64,000 bases of DNA from Platanthera guangdongensis (taxonomy: Eukaryota; Streptophyta; Magnoliopsida; Asparagales; Orchidaceae). The position numbers and the translations under genes were made by a program. The notes under the pieces were generated by a model. The model worked only from the letters and a program-made list of their open reading frames with translations, searched no databases and had not been told where the DNA came from. Shown piece by piece: positions 54,341-64,000 of this stretch (positions are counted from its first letter, which is position 1; each line of letters begins with the position of its first letter). Location of the stretch: contig CM077157.1 in assembly GCA_039583875.1 (NCBI GenBank), forward strand, positions 77,934,346 through 77,998,345, given 5' to 3'.

Positions 54341-55760
54341 AACGATCAATTGATCGAACTACTACAAAGCATCGTCGAGCTATAGCGTGGCAAATTTCTG
54401 TTATTCCTGGCATAAGCCCCTCCTTTTGCACCCACAAAATATTTTTGAAAATAATTCTAAGGATGTAGTCCAACCTCAATGTCGTCTTAATCTAATATGA
54501 AAGAGGTTGTGAAGGGCGAGGTTCTTAAGTTATTATATGCGGGATAATTTATCCTATTTCCGATAGTAAATGGGTAAGTCCAGTTCAGGTTGTACCTAAG
54601 AAGGGTGGGATCGCGGTAGTAACACATGAAAATAATGATTTAATTCCAACTAGGACGGTAAAGGATGGAGGATGTGCATCGATTACCGGAAATTAAATGA
54701 TGCCACTCGTAAGGATCACTCCCCTTCCATTTATCGATCAAATTTTAGAGCGTTTATCCGGGCATAGTTTTTATTTTTTCTCGACGGTCTTTCGGGATAC
54801 TTCCAAATCCCTATCGTACCCGAGGACCAATAGAAGACAACATTCACTTGCCCTTTCGGAACGTTTGCCTACCATAGGATGCCTTTCGGGCTATGCAACG
54901 CACCAGCTACCTTTCAGCGGTACATGCTGGCCATTTTTGATAAATATGTAGAAAACATTATGGAAGTGTTTATGGACGACTTCTCGGTTTTGGCGACTCG
55001 TTTGAGTTATATTTAAAGAATTTAGGAAAGTTTTAAAACGTTGCGAAGAAACAAATCTAGTTTTGAATTGAGAGAAGTGCCACTTTATGGTACGTGAAGG
55101 CTTAGTCCTTGGCCACAAAATTTCCACTAAGGGAATTGAAGTGGACAAGGCAAAAATCGAAGTAATTGAAAAGTTACCACCGCCTACAATATTAAAGCGA
55201 TAAGAACGTTTTTAGGGCATGCGGGTTTTTATCGAAGATTTATTAAGGACTTTTCAAAAATTACTAGCCTCTCACCCACCTTCTCGAGAAAGACGCTCCT
55301 TTTATTTTTGACGATTCTTGTTTAGCGGCGTTCGACTTAATTAAATCCAAACTTATAAATGCTCCGATTATGATCGCCCCAGTTTGGGATTTACCTTTTG
55401 AAATTATGTGCGACGCATGTAGTTTTGCGGTCGGTGCGGTACTAGGACAACGTATAGCTAAGAATTTCCACCCAATCTATTACGCTAGCAAAAACGCTTA
55501 ATTCAGCGGAAGAAAATTACACTACAACTGAAAAGGAACTCTTAGCTATCATTTTTGCTTTTGATAAATTTCGACCCGATATCACTCTTTCTAAGGTTAT
55601 CGTTTTACGGATCATTCCGCTTTGAAGTACCTCCTTTCTAAACCGGATGCCAAGCCGCGTCTTATTCGTTGGATCCTATTACTTCAAGAATTCGACTTGG
55701 AGATCCGGGATAAGAAAGGAGCGGAAAATTTAGCGGCTGATCATCTTTCACGCCTAGAAA
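54341..55760 (+). pseudogene. Element B reverse transcriptase and RNase H
   Basis: Blocks in order over changing frames: HRRAIAWQISVIPGISPSFCTHK (54370), the YRKLNDATRKDH region (54685), LERLSGHSFYF (54750), MEVFMDDFSV with catalytic MDD near 54970, FEIMCDACSFAVGAVLGQ (55395), the TTTEKELLAIIFAFDKF region (55527), and [21 protein letters not shown] (55697). At least six shifts or stops relative to A. Confidence 0.85.
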
Positions 55761-57120
55761 ATACTGAAATTGATATTTTTGATGAAAATTTACATTTTGA
55801 TTCTTTTCCGGGTGAGAAAATTTTAAACGTTTCTTCTTCTACCCATGGTTTGCCGATTTGGCCAATTACCTGGTGGCCCGCATCCTCCCAAAAGAATTCT
55901 CCTCTCAGCAAAAGAAGAAATTCTTTTCTGAGTTGAAGTATTATTTTTGGGAGGATCCGTTTCTGTTTCGCATTTGTGCGGATAAGGTGGTAAGAAGATG
56001 TGTCTCTCGGGAAGAAGGTCAGCAAATTTAAAACATGTTCATGAAGGTCCGACTGGCGGGCACTTTCAAGCAAACCGCACCGCACACAAAGTACTTAGTG
56101 TTGGCTTCTATTGGACAAGCATATTTAAAGATGCATAAATCTTGTGGGCGGGTGCGATCGGTGCCAGCGGACTGGAAACATCTCTAATAAAAATGAAATG
56201 GAGCAAATTATTTTCTCAAATGCGAAGTTTTTGATTTGTGGGGCATAGACTTTGTCGGCCGTTTCCCTCAAGTTTCGGAAATAAATACATTTTAGTCGCC
56301 GTAGATTACGTCTCTAGGTGGGCGGAGGCCCAAGCTTTACCAAGTAATGACGCTCGCGTAGTCATAAATTTCTTAAAAAATTATTTTCTCGTTTTGGCTT
56401 TCCTCGCGCGATCATTAGTGATAGGGGGAGCCACTTTTGTAACGCCCAACTAGCTAAGGTTTTAACTAAATATGGCGTCACGCATAAATTATCCACCGCT
56501 TATCACCCCAAACTACGGTCAGGTCGAGGTAGTCAATCGAGAGCTAAAGAGAATTTTGGAAAAAACTGTTTCTACTTCTCGTAAAGATTGGTCCTTAAAA
56601 TTAGACGATGCTCTTTGGGCCTATCGGACGGCGTACAAGACCGCCATCGGTTGTACTCCTTTACGATTGGTCTATGGAAAATCGTGTCATCTTCCGGTAG
56701 AAGTAGAAACACCGAGCGTATTGGGCGATAAAACTTTTTAATTTCGATCCGCACTCAGTTGGCGAGCATAGGAAAATTCAATTGAATGAACTCGATGAAT
56801 GGAGAGCGTACGCTTATGAAAATAACAAGCTGTATAAAGAACGCACGAAACTTTATCACGATAAGAACCTGCGCTACCCTAAAACGTTTAAAACAGGCGA
56901 TCATGTTCTTCTTTTTAATTCGCGTTTACGTCTCTTCCCTGGAAAACTGAAATCTCGTTGGTGTGGACCTTTTACGGTCAAACAGGTTTTTCCTTATGGC
57001 ACTGTGCTCCTCTCGCACCCGGATAAGGGTGATTTTAAAGTAAATGGCCATCGTTTAAAGTTATATTTTTCAAATGATTATGTATCTCCTGCTGTGGAAC
57101 AACTTTTATTTCTATCATAA
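55761..57120 (+). pseudogene. Element B integrase
   Basis: Zinc-finger region near 56035-56180 is decayed. [19 protein letters not shown] sequence, [26 protein letters not shown] and a mutated SDRGSHFCN lie at 56235-56450. [17 protein letters not shown] carries the catalytic E near 56530. [26 protein letters not shown] follows. The final frame 56782-57120 (NELDEWRAYAYENNKLYKERTKLYHD to FKVNGHRLKLYF) matches the C-terminal domain of A. Several shifts. Confidence 0.87.
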
Positions 57121-59107
57121 TATTTTCTTTCATGCAACTTTATTTTATGTTGGACATTTCGTTAATATTTTTCGAACTTTAATTATTGTAATAAAGAACA
57201 ATCTTGGGCACCTGCCCACGGACTCTATTTTTTTTCTTCTTTTATTTTGCTCTTCCTTTCGGAGGCACCCAAGCAAGTTCGTGACCGCCGCTCCAACGTT
57301 GCTGATATAAAGATGGATCAAGTCAAACCTGCTGACGATCAAGTGCACTAAAAAGCAAGCATGGGGGAGCGACATCCACCTTCATCTCACAAACCCGGGG
57401 AAGTCCTGTATTTTTTATTTTCAATTCCTTTCTGCATTTTTCTTTCCTTCTCAGTCTCCTTCTCGTTTTTCTTTTTGTTTCTTTCATTGAGGACAATGAA
57501 AAATCTAAGCTTGGGGAGGGTTTAGTTAGTTCTCTTTTTTCCTTTTTCTTTCAAAAAAAAGAGAAAAGCAAAAATCCAATAAATTAGCATAGTTTTGTTA
57601 AGTTTTTTGCTCGTATTGCTTTTATTTTTGCCTTTTCAAAAATCACACAAAAAAAGAGAAAAGCAAAAATCCAAAAAATTAGCATAGTTTTGTTAAGTTT
57701 TTTGCTAGTATTGCTTTTATTTTAGCCTTTTCAAAAATCACAAAAAAAAGAGAAAAGCAAAATCCAAAAAATTGCTAAAATATATTTGAAAAACAAAATC
57801 TAAAATTATTTTCTATCTTTATTTTTATGTTTCTTCTAGTGATGTGTAGGCCCGTGCGGTTCCTTAGTTCTATTTAGATTTCTTTGAATTGGTTTTCTAA
57901 TTTCTCAGTTTAACATAGCTTAGTTTTACTAGTTTCTTTTTCTTAAATATAGGCATCCGATTTTTACGTTTAAGTTAGCAATTTGTAGTTATGTCTTTTT
58001 ATTCGGTTAGTTGCTTACGAATGGTTGCTAGGTAATGTTATCTCTTTTTCATTTGCGGGATAGTCTTTCTTGGTGTCTAGAACTTGTCCCTAGCGACTCT
58101 CGAAACATTTGCGTCGTTTTTACTTGCTTTAGAAATGATTTAGGCTACCCTTTGTCTAGTTTGAGCTTTTCTTGCCCACCAACAAATTTACCATTGCAAA
58201 ACAATTTTTGGGCCTTTTTCCATGTTCCTTTGTTTTTAGCTCCACCTTTCATTTCATCATTTCACCAAAGCCAAATGTCTTTCCCATTTCACACTAAACT
58301 TTGAGCTTAAATATCATTTTTTTTGTGAAGGGTTATATCTTTGAAATGAAAAGGAGTGTTTAAAGCTTATATTTGGAGCTTTCCTTAAGAAGTTAGTAAA
58401 GAAGAAAAAATATTATTATCAAAAAAAATGTGAAATCAATCAAAAAGAAAAAAATGAAGTTTATTTGGGGCCAATTTATGTTAAAAAAAAAGTTCATGGC
58501 CTTTGTTTGTTAGTTTGATTTGGAAAATGATGTACTTGTCATTTCTCATTTCTCTTCATGTTTTTATTTTTGAGCTCAACCTTGGTTTAGTGTTTAAGCC
58601 CTCATGTTTATCCTTATTTTCATTTCCTAATCATTTACCTAAGCCAAGTTTTAACGCCTACTAGAAGTCCTATTAATCTTTAGAACGTAAATTCGCGTAG
58701 TGGGGAGAGTGTGAACGGACAAGCCTATGGCGACCATCATTGATGGATTTCTTTGGAGGTTATCTTGAGGTGATTTAGGGTTAATTGTTATTCTAGCAAC
58801 CTAGTAGTTCGTTAATGCGCCGTTTATTTAGAATTTCTACTTTTGTTTCTCTTATTTTCATTAATTTTGGATGCCTTGTTTTAAGATTTAGAAATGTGTA
58901 AATTTTCTTTATGTTCTAATGATATTTTTAGGTCTCCACTTTCAAGTTTTCTATTGTGCACTTCTCACCCCACTAGTTGTTAACATAGGAATTACGATAG
59001 TTTAATTTTTCATGTTTTGTTTTTCTTAATTATCAAATTTAAATTTGCTTTATTTTCTTTTTCCCTAGTTTTCAATTCTATTTGCTTGAGGGCAAGCAAA
59101 TATTCTA
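57121..59107 (+). other. Element B post-pol non-coding region
   Basis: AT-rich, no credible gene and no env-like ORF. ATTGAGGACAATG near 57487 is the Athila spacer motif. Contains the 95-bp tandem repeat listed separately. The polypurine tract follows at 59108. Confidence 0.8.
57555..57775 (+). repeat. About 95-bp tandem repeat in B (2.3 copies)
   Basis: GAGAAAAGCAAAAATCCA recurs at 57561, 57656 and 57750 (last copy one A shorter), with TTAGCATAGTTTTGTTAAG between. Period 95 and 94 bp. Confidence 0.92.
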
Positions 59108-59120
59108 GCATGGGGGAGTT
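59108..59120 (+). other. Element B polypurine tract
   Basis: GCATGGGGGAGTT lies immediately before the LTR TGATG. Confidence 0.9.
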
Positions 59121-60940
59121 TGATGACTACTTTTAGTCATCATTTTTGATATAGTTTAGTTTAAGTAATTCCTAAGTTAATTGGTATTTTTTGCTTACTT
59201 TATTCTTATTATGCTTTCTTTCATATCTTATTTGTTTGTTATAAATATATTTTTTTTATGTTATGTTATGTTTATGTTATGTTCAATCTTATTTTTATTT
59301 TATAGGTATGTTATAATAATTAATGTTTTGATAAAAAAATATGTGTCTAATTTGTTATGTTTTATGTTGTTGTGCAGCCCACATGATGCAGCCCTCTTCC
59401 ACCAAAACAGCCCACATGGTGCAGCCCGACCACTTATGGTGCAGCCCCTCTACATGATGCAGCCCCCTACATGCAGCCCTTGAAGTTTGGAGCAGCCCGG
59501 CCCTTTTCCTTGAAGCCTACATGATGCATTCAGCCCCTCTTCAAGCTTCCCAAGCCCATATAGTGCAGCCCACTTCATCCATGTGTGGTCGGCCACTCAT
59601 TTTCCCCCCTCCCTCATCATTTATTGCATTCATGCAATCTCTCATTCATATGGCCGACCACCCCTCTTTCTCTCCCTCTTTTATTTCTATTTTTTCCTTT
59701 ATTTAATCCACATTCATGCATATCCTCTCTCTCTCCCATCCTCATTAATTTCCACATGCATGAATCTCTCATTCATGCTTGGCCGGCCCCTCTCTTCCCC
59801 CCCCCCTCTTTATTACTCATTCATCTCCCCCTCTCTATTTTATATTCTCTATTTTATTTCCATAAATTACATGCAATGAATCCACCTTCCTCTCTCTCCT
59901 TCATTTAATGCCATGCATGAACACTCTCCCCTACGCATGGCCGGCCACCCCCCTTATCCTCCTCCTCTTCATTTCATTCTAGATCCTTCTCCATCTCCTA
60001 TAAAAGCCACCCCATCCCTCAAGCCAAAGGAGAGAAAGTTTTGGGAAGTGAAGTTTTAAGTTCAAAGAGAGTGTTGAGTTGGAAAGTCGAGAGTGTTAGT
60101 GAGTTGTTATTTTCTTTCATTATTGTTGTAGTCTTTTCATTTTTGTAATCCTTTTCTTTCAACTTAATATAATATTGTCCTTTTTAAATATTGCGTTCTC
60201 TTTTATTTGTGCAAGTAATGAATATGAATTCCTTTCATCCTACTTTGATTTCAATTTCCATTATGCGTAGCTAATTTTCTTTAGCATTTGATCATGAGGA
60301 TCAATGAATTGAGATAGGAATTATTTTTTACTTCGAAATTTTATTTTTGCTAACTTTCGCTCGATCCCTCTTTGATTTATTTCGAGCCGACTCCGTATTT
60401 CCGGTATACGGTAGTGGGCCTTTGATCTCATTTCATAATAGTCGAGAGACTCATTGATTTGAAAGATCACTCAAAGAGGGAAGGAGTTGCACGCAATCCT
60501 AGAGATAGGACGACGTAAATCCTCCAGATTGGAGTCAAATCCAATAGTGCGGATCATCTCGATAATACAACTTTAGGTCCCTTTGATTTGTAAAGAGATT
60601 TCGATCAAAGCGTCTATAAGTTAGGAGACTTAATGCTCTAGCGAGATTTTGTCTTATTTTCGGATCCGTCACGGTCGAGTTAAGTCGCAATTATAAAATA
60701 TTATTTTTTTATTTCTCCTATCTCTTTTCATGGTGAATCATCGATCAAGTGCTATCTTTTAATCCATAGTTCCATTTTAAATTTCGTTTCAGTTTAATTT
60801 TAAAAATTCTCAAAACCCACTTTCTTTCGATAGGATAATAGTTCAAGCGTGAGTAGCAGTACTTGACAACCCCATGTTTAAATACGACCTTGATACTACA
60901 ATTCGACAGTATACTTGTCTGTTCAGGTTTTAGCCCATCA
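59121..60940 (+). repeat. Element B 3' LTR
   Basis: Same terminal hairpin and ...TTTTAGCCCATCA end as 49827-51606. It is 40 bp longer, through many one-base insertions in homopolymers (for example the T-runs near 59250 and the C-run near 59800). Confidence 0.94.
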
Positions 60941-61550
60941 GGTAGCCCAGCGAGATCCTTGGGAAACACATCTGTAAATTCTGACACAATCGGAACATCA
61001 CACACACTGGCCTTAGGCTCAACAGCCTGAATTGGGGCGAAGTAGCACTCCGCACCCTTCCGAACAGCCTTCAAGACTTGTAGTGCAGACAACAATGTCC
61101 CGCCCACTCCTCGCATACCCGCGAACTTTGTCTCCTGTTTGGTATTCTGGCCCAATGTGATCTCTTTGGACTGGCAATCAATCAAGGCATGATGCTTCGC
61201 AATCCAATCCATACCAAGTATCACGTCGAATTCCGATATCGGCAATACAGATGCAGTCAAACTGAAATCCCGACTTCCTATTTGGACCGCCACATCGCAA
61301 GCTTGATCCACAAGCATCCAACAGCCATTCAGCAACACCACTCTGACGCTATCTGTCTTCGCACGACTAGGTATCCCAAGCCGCGCTATAAACTCGCTAG
61401 AAAGAAAAGAATGAGAAGCACCCATATCGAACAGGGCTCGCGCTTGCGTGCTCCAAATCATCACAAAGCCTGTGACAATCATGTCACACACACAAGCCGC
61501 ATACACATATGCATTAAGCAAAACATACAAACAATACAATACTCACAAAC
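60941..61550 (-). pseudogene. Element C protease and RT start
   Basis: Minus strand: IVTGFVMIWSTQARALFDMGASHSFLSSEFIARLGIP with catalytic D-M-G-A (near 61425), then SEFDVILGMDWIAKHHALIDC, the conserved chromovirus protease end, and VSEFTDVFPKDLAGLP at the B junction. The frame is shifted relative to gag near 61550. The element B LTR interrupts it at 60940/60941. The continuation is at 49826. Confidence 0.9.
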
Positions 61551-62700
61551 TTAACTCGTACCTTTGACGATGTCGCTTTGCTTGATGGCCTCCTGCAGGC
61601 CAAGATTGTAGAATTGGGGCTGCGCCTGCGAGGCAGAGGATTCCACCACCGCCTTTCCTTTCTCCGCATACGATGCTCCCGCCTTCTTTTCAGTCTTTGG
61701 CGGCATTAGACACTCCCGAGCTATATGCCCCACCCGTCCATAATTAAAGCATGTACGAGTATCCGGTCGCGAGGTGGCCCCCGACGTTGCTCCTGATGCA
61801 ACTGAAGAAGGAGCTTGTCCCGCCGTCTTGGGCCTCTTGCCCAATTTCTTCTTATAAAATGACTTCGTCGGTCGGGGCACTTTAAACTCCGGCTGTGTCA
61901 CAGCCAATGCCCTCTTCCCCTGCACCCTTTTCATGCCTTTTTTCAGCGCGCAAGCAGTGTCAACTAACGCCTAGAAGCCTTGGTTCACAGAACTAGAAAG
62001 CAGGAATCTCAACTCGTCCCGCAGACCTTCATAGAACCGATTTGCCTTCCTCTGCTCATCAGCAAAAATCGAATCCGCATACCGCCCCAAGCGTGTAAAC
62101 TCATGCAGGTAAGCTTCCACACTACCATCTCCTTGCGTCAGCCTTTGGAATTCATTATCCATGGCTATACGTTGTGCCGCCAGGAGGTGCTTCGCCAGGA
62201 TGAGCCGAGAGAATTCCTCCATGGACACTTGTGTCAATGGTCTACCCTCCAAGTGATGTAGCTCCATCTCATCCCAACATAAACGAGCTTCTCCTTCCAG
62301 CAAGAAGGAGGCTAAGGTGACTTTCTGATGCTCCTCCGTTCCAATCGCCATCAAGATCTGCTTGACGCACGATAACCAATCCTCAGCCTGTGCAGGAGCT
62401 CCCACTCCCGATAATGTAGGGGGGCGAAAACTCATAAATTGCTTCAACTATTTTTCAACTGCTCGAGGATTCACAGCCGGTATAGTTTCTGGCCTTGCTG
62501 CCACCTGTTCTGGCCTGACGGCCGGCTGCGCCTGCCCAACCGGTGTCCTTGAACCATAGCAAACAAAGCCTCAGTAATTTGTCGTACAGTTTCCGCAGAA
62601 GGCGGAGGTGTAGGCACCTCAGCTGGTGCTGTACTTTCATCAGACCGTTGGGGCTCTGATTGCCCCGCACCACTCCGCGAGACCTAAAGGTGGACAAGAC
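61551..62700 (-). pseudogene. gag: Element C gag
   Basis: Frame 61971-62447 carries FRPPTLSGVGAPAQAEDWLSCVKQIL, LHEFTRLGRYADSIF and KANRFYEGLRDELRF (Retrotrans_gag). TAG at 61971-61973 is followed in the same frame by a basic linker and the CCHC knuckle CFNYGRVGHIAREC near 61715-61758 (second Cys replaced by Tyr), to 61551. The N-terminal part before 62447 is in shifted frames (GAGQSEPQRSDESTAPAEVP near 62670-62610). The homologue is the gag of D. Confidence 0.87.
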
Positions 62701-62887
62701 ACACACATGAGCAACCGTACACAAACAATAGCAACAAGATAGGAATGCGCAGGTTCCTCAAACACATGTATTTTCATTCCTACCATGGACATTCAGGAGT
62801 TCAATCGTGTTAACTTGGTTCGCACAGACACGTGTTCGCCACCCAACAAAAGAAGTCGACCACGTCTTCGAGAGTAAAAGACCAAGA

Positions 62888-62899
62888 CAGCTGATACCG
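62888..62899 (-). other. Degenerate primer-binding site of C
   Basis: CAGCTGATACCG is the complement of CGGTATCAGCTG, a worn form of TGGTATCAGAGC, four bases from the LTR edge at 62904. The stretch 62701-62887 is leader without visible genes. Confidence 0.65.
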
Positions 62900-62903
62900 A
62901 AAA

Positions 62904-64000
62904 TGTAACAACCCCATCCATTCATATGGTATATACTAGAAGGTCCGGCAAGGGCCCCACAGCATATATCACAAAACAGGCGGTGAAGTTACGGAATGAT
63001 ACCAGAGTAGCGCATCGCACCCTAACACAATGCATTCTAGCGGAAGCCTACACTAACCATTGAACTTCACACTTGAATGTCCAACATATAAAACAACTCC
63101 ACATTGTATATATAGATAGGAATGTCTTACAACATAAACTAGTTTGCCTTATGGCCTTACAGGGCTGTCAAACAGTGGCCTAAATATTGGCGCGTAGGCC
63201 GACCACATTAAAAGTAAACACAACACTCATATCCAAATTAGCCTTCGAGGGCTAACAGCAGCAGCAACAGCATGGACATCAACCCTTTTTCATCCCGCTT
63301 GACTCTCCAGCACCTGTACAGGGAAAATACACCCAACGGTGGCAAATAAGGGCAACGGTCAGCATTCAGCTGACCAAATTATAACGACCCTACCCGTTTC
63401 TCGGGGCAGCGGTAATCTTCCCTGCAAATATAACATATCACAATCATGTATATATATATATTCATATAATGTGCTTTCACGCACACATGCCATCACAACC
63501 GTCAGATACCCGGCCCGACGGTCCGTGCACTCAGGGCACATTCTTGGTGTACCAGCAAACCAGTTGACCACCACCGTATTAGGGTCGCAGCCCAACGGTA
63601 AATCACTTGAGCATTTACTCCATGGCGTGCAGCCGGAGTTCTAGTCATAATGCACCGTTATTGGCCCGTATCCCCCATTGTATCATGGCAGGCAGGTCTA
63701 TGACTCTCGCACTGCACTCCAACAGACCGCACCTTCTGGTCTCACATCAGACAAACATAACGCAGGTCGGATCCTCCACCCCCGTTGCTCAAATCGCCTT
63801 GCCATCACCGAGTACGGCGTACTCGCGGCTACAAAAGGCGCGGGTCGGTCTCACCAATCCTATTCTGGCATTCAAGCCTGGGTATTTCTCTTACACCCAT
63901 TCATATCACAACATTAGCGGGTCTTTCCTGGGCACACCAGTACTTCCTGCTACTCTCTTCGTAGGTGGACACCGCAAATAGCACAAATATCAGGGGTCTT
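62904..64000 (-). repeat. Element C 5' LTR, cut by the window end
   Basis: Begins TGTAACAACCCC and shares with the D and H LTRs the order ATATA..GGTCCGGC.AGGGCCCCA, CTTATGGCCTTACAGG, GCGTAGGCCGACCACA, CAGCACCTG and ATTATAACGACCCTACCC. It is clearly diverged from LTR-a and LTR-b, so it is another subfamily. The U3 end lies beyond the window. Confidence 0.85.

Larger units (their letters stand above)
49827..60940 (+). mobile_element. Element B: Athila-like Ty3/gypsy retrotransposon
   Basis: Complete but frame-broken: LTR 49827-51606, primer site for a tRNA of the Athila type, gag, protease, RT, RNase H, integrase, polypurine tract, LTR 59121-60940, perfect GGTAG duplication. Protein blocks match those of A throughout, but the LTRs are unrelated in their U3. 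It lies inside the pol gene of chromovirus C. Confidence 0.95.

Noticed and set aside
60745..60940. C-terminal part of the C protease frame
   Set aside because: This stretch is the B LTR read antisense. The real continuation is at 49826.
61470..61561. Possible 92-nt GT-AG intron between gag and protease of element C, whose removal would join the two frames without a stop
   Set aside because: The would-be intron includes CDMIVTG, which matches the conserved start of chromovirus proteases, so it is coding sequence. A simple frameshift near 61550 explains the break better.

Overview
The window reads as a gene-poor, heterochromatin-like stretch of a flowering-plant nuclear genome. I see no cellular gene, rRNA or tRNA. 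Almost every base can be assigned to LTR retrotransposons of three plant lineages: Sirevirus-like Ty1/copia (elements F, G, E), Athila-like Ty3/gypsy (A, B) and Tekay/Del-like chromovirus Ty3/gypsy (H, D, C). The assignments rest on protein motifs, primer-binding sites, polypurine tracts, LTR ends and target-site duplications. The plant species cannot be fixed from the sequence alone.

Left half, nested four deep: chromovirus H (its 3' part at 35550-38521) was entered by Athila element A (1-35549, 5' end cut by the window). A was entered inside its pol gene by Sirevirus F (3617-27487, TSD ATCGC). F was entered inside its 3' LTR by a younger Sirevirus G on the minus strand (15073-27236, TSD GAGGA). 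The relative order of insertion is therefore H, then A, then F, then G. G is the freshest: its LTRs are about 99% identical by eye and its pol is a single open frame of 1037 codons.

Right half: 38522-39182 is a decayed gypsy gag on the minus strand and 39183-43329 is an old, stop-riddled copia element E. A minus-strand chromovirus D (43330-49388) follows, with two LTRs and gag but no pol. Element C (minus) supplies an RT fragment at 49389-49826 and PR, gag and an LTR at 60941-64000. It is split by Athila element B (49827-60940, TSD GGTAG).

The most interesting signal is not a gene. The U3 regions of unrelated families carry dense arrays of CG-containing palindromes just upstream of the TATA box: GTGTCGACAC in F, ATCGTCGA/TTCGACGAT in G, and CACGCCCGTG types in A, D and H. 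In F and G the copies are set about two helical turns apart. Both F and G also carry a second array of their own motif between pol and a long accessory ORF, followed by a TATA-like box and then an ATG about 110 bp further on. This looks like a duplicated U3 promoter serving a post-pol gene that differs in motif, but not in architecture, between the two elements. In G the same repeat has also spread into the gag coding region, where it is translated as RRS-rich repeats.
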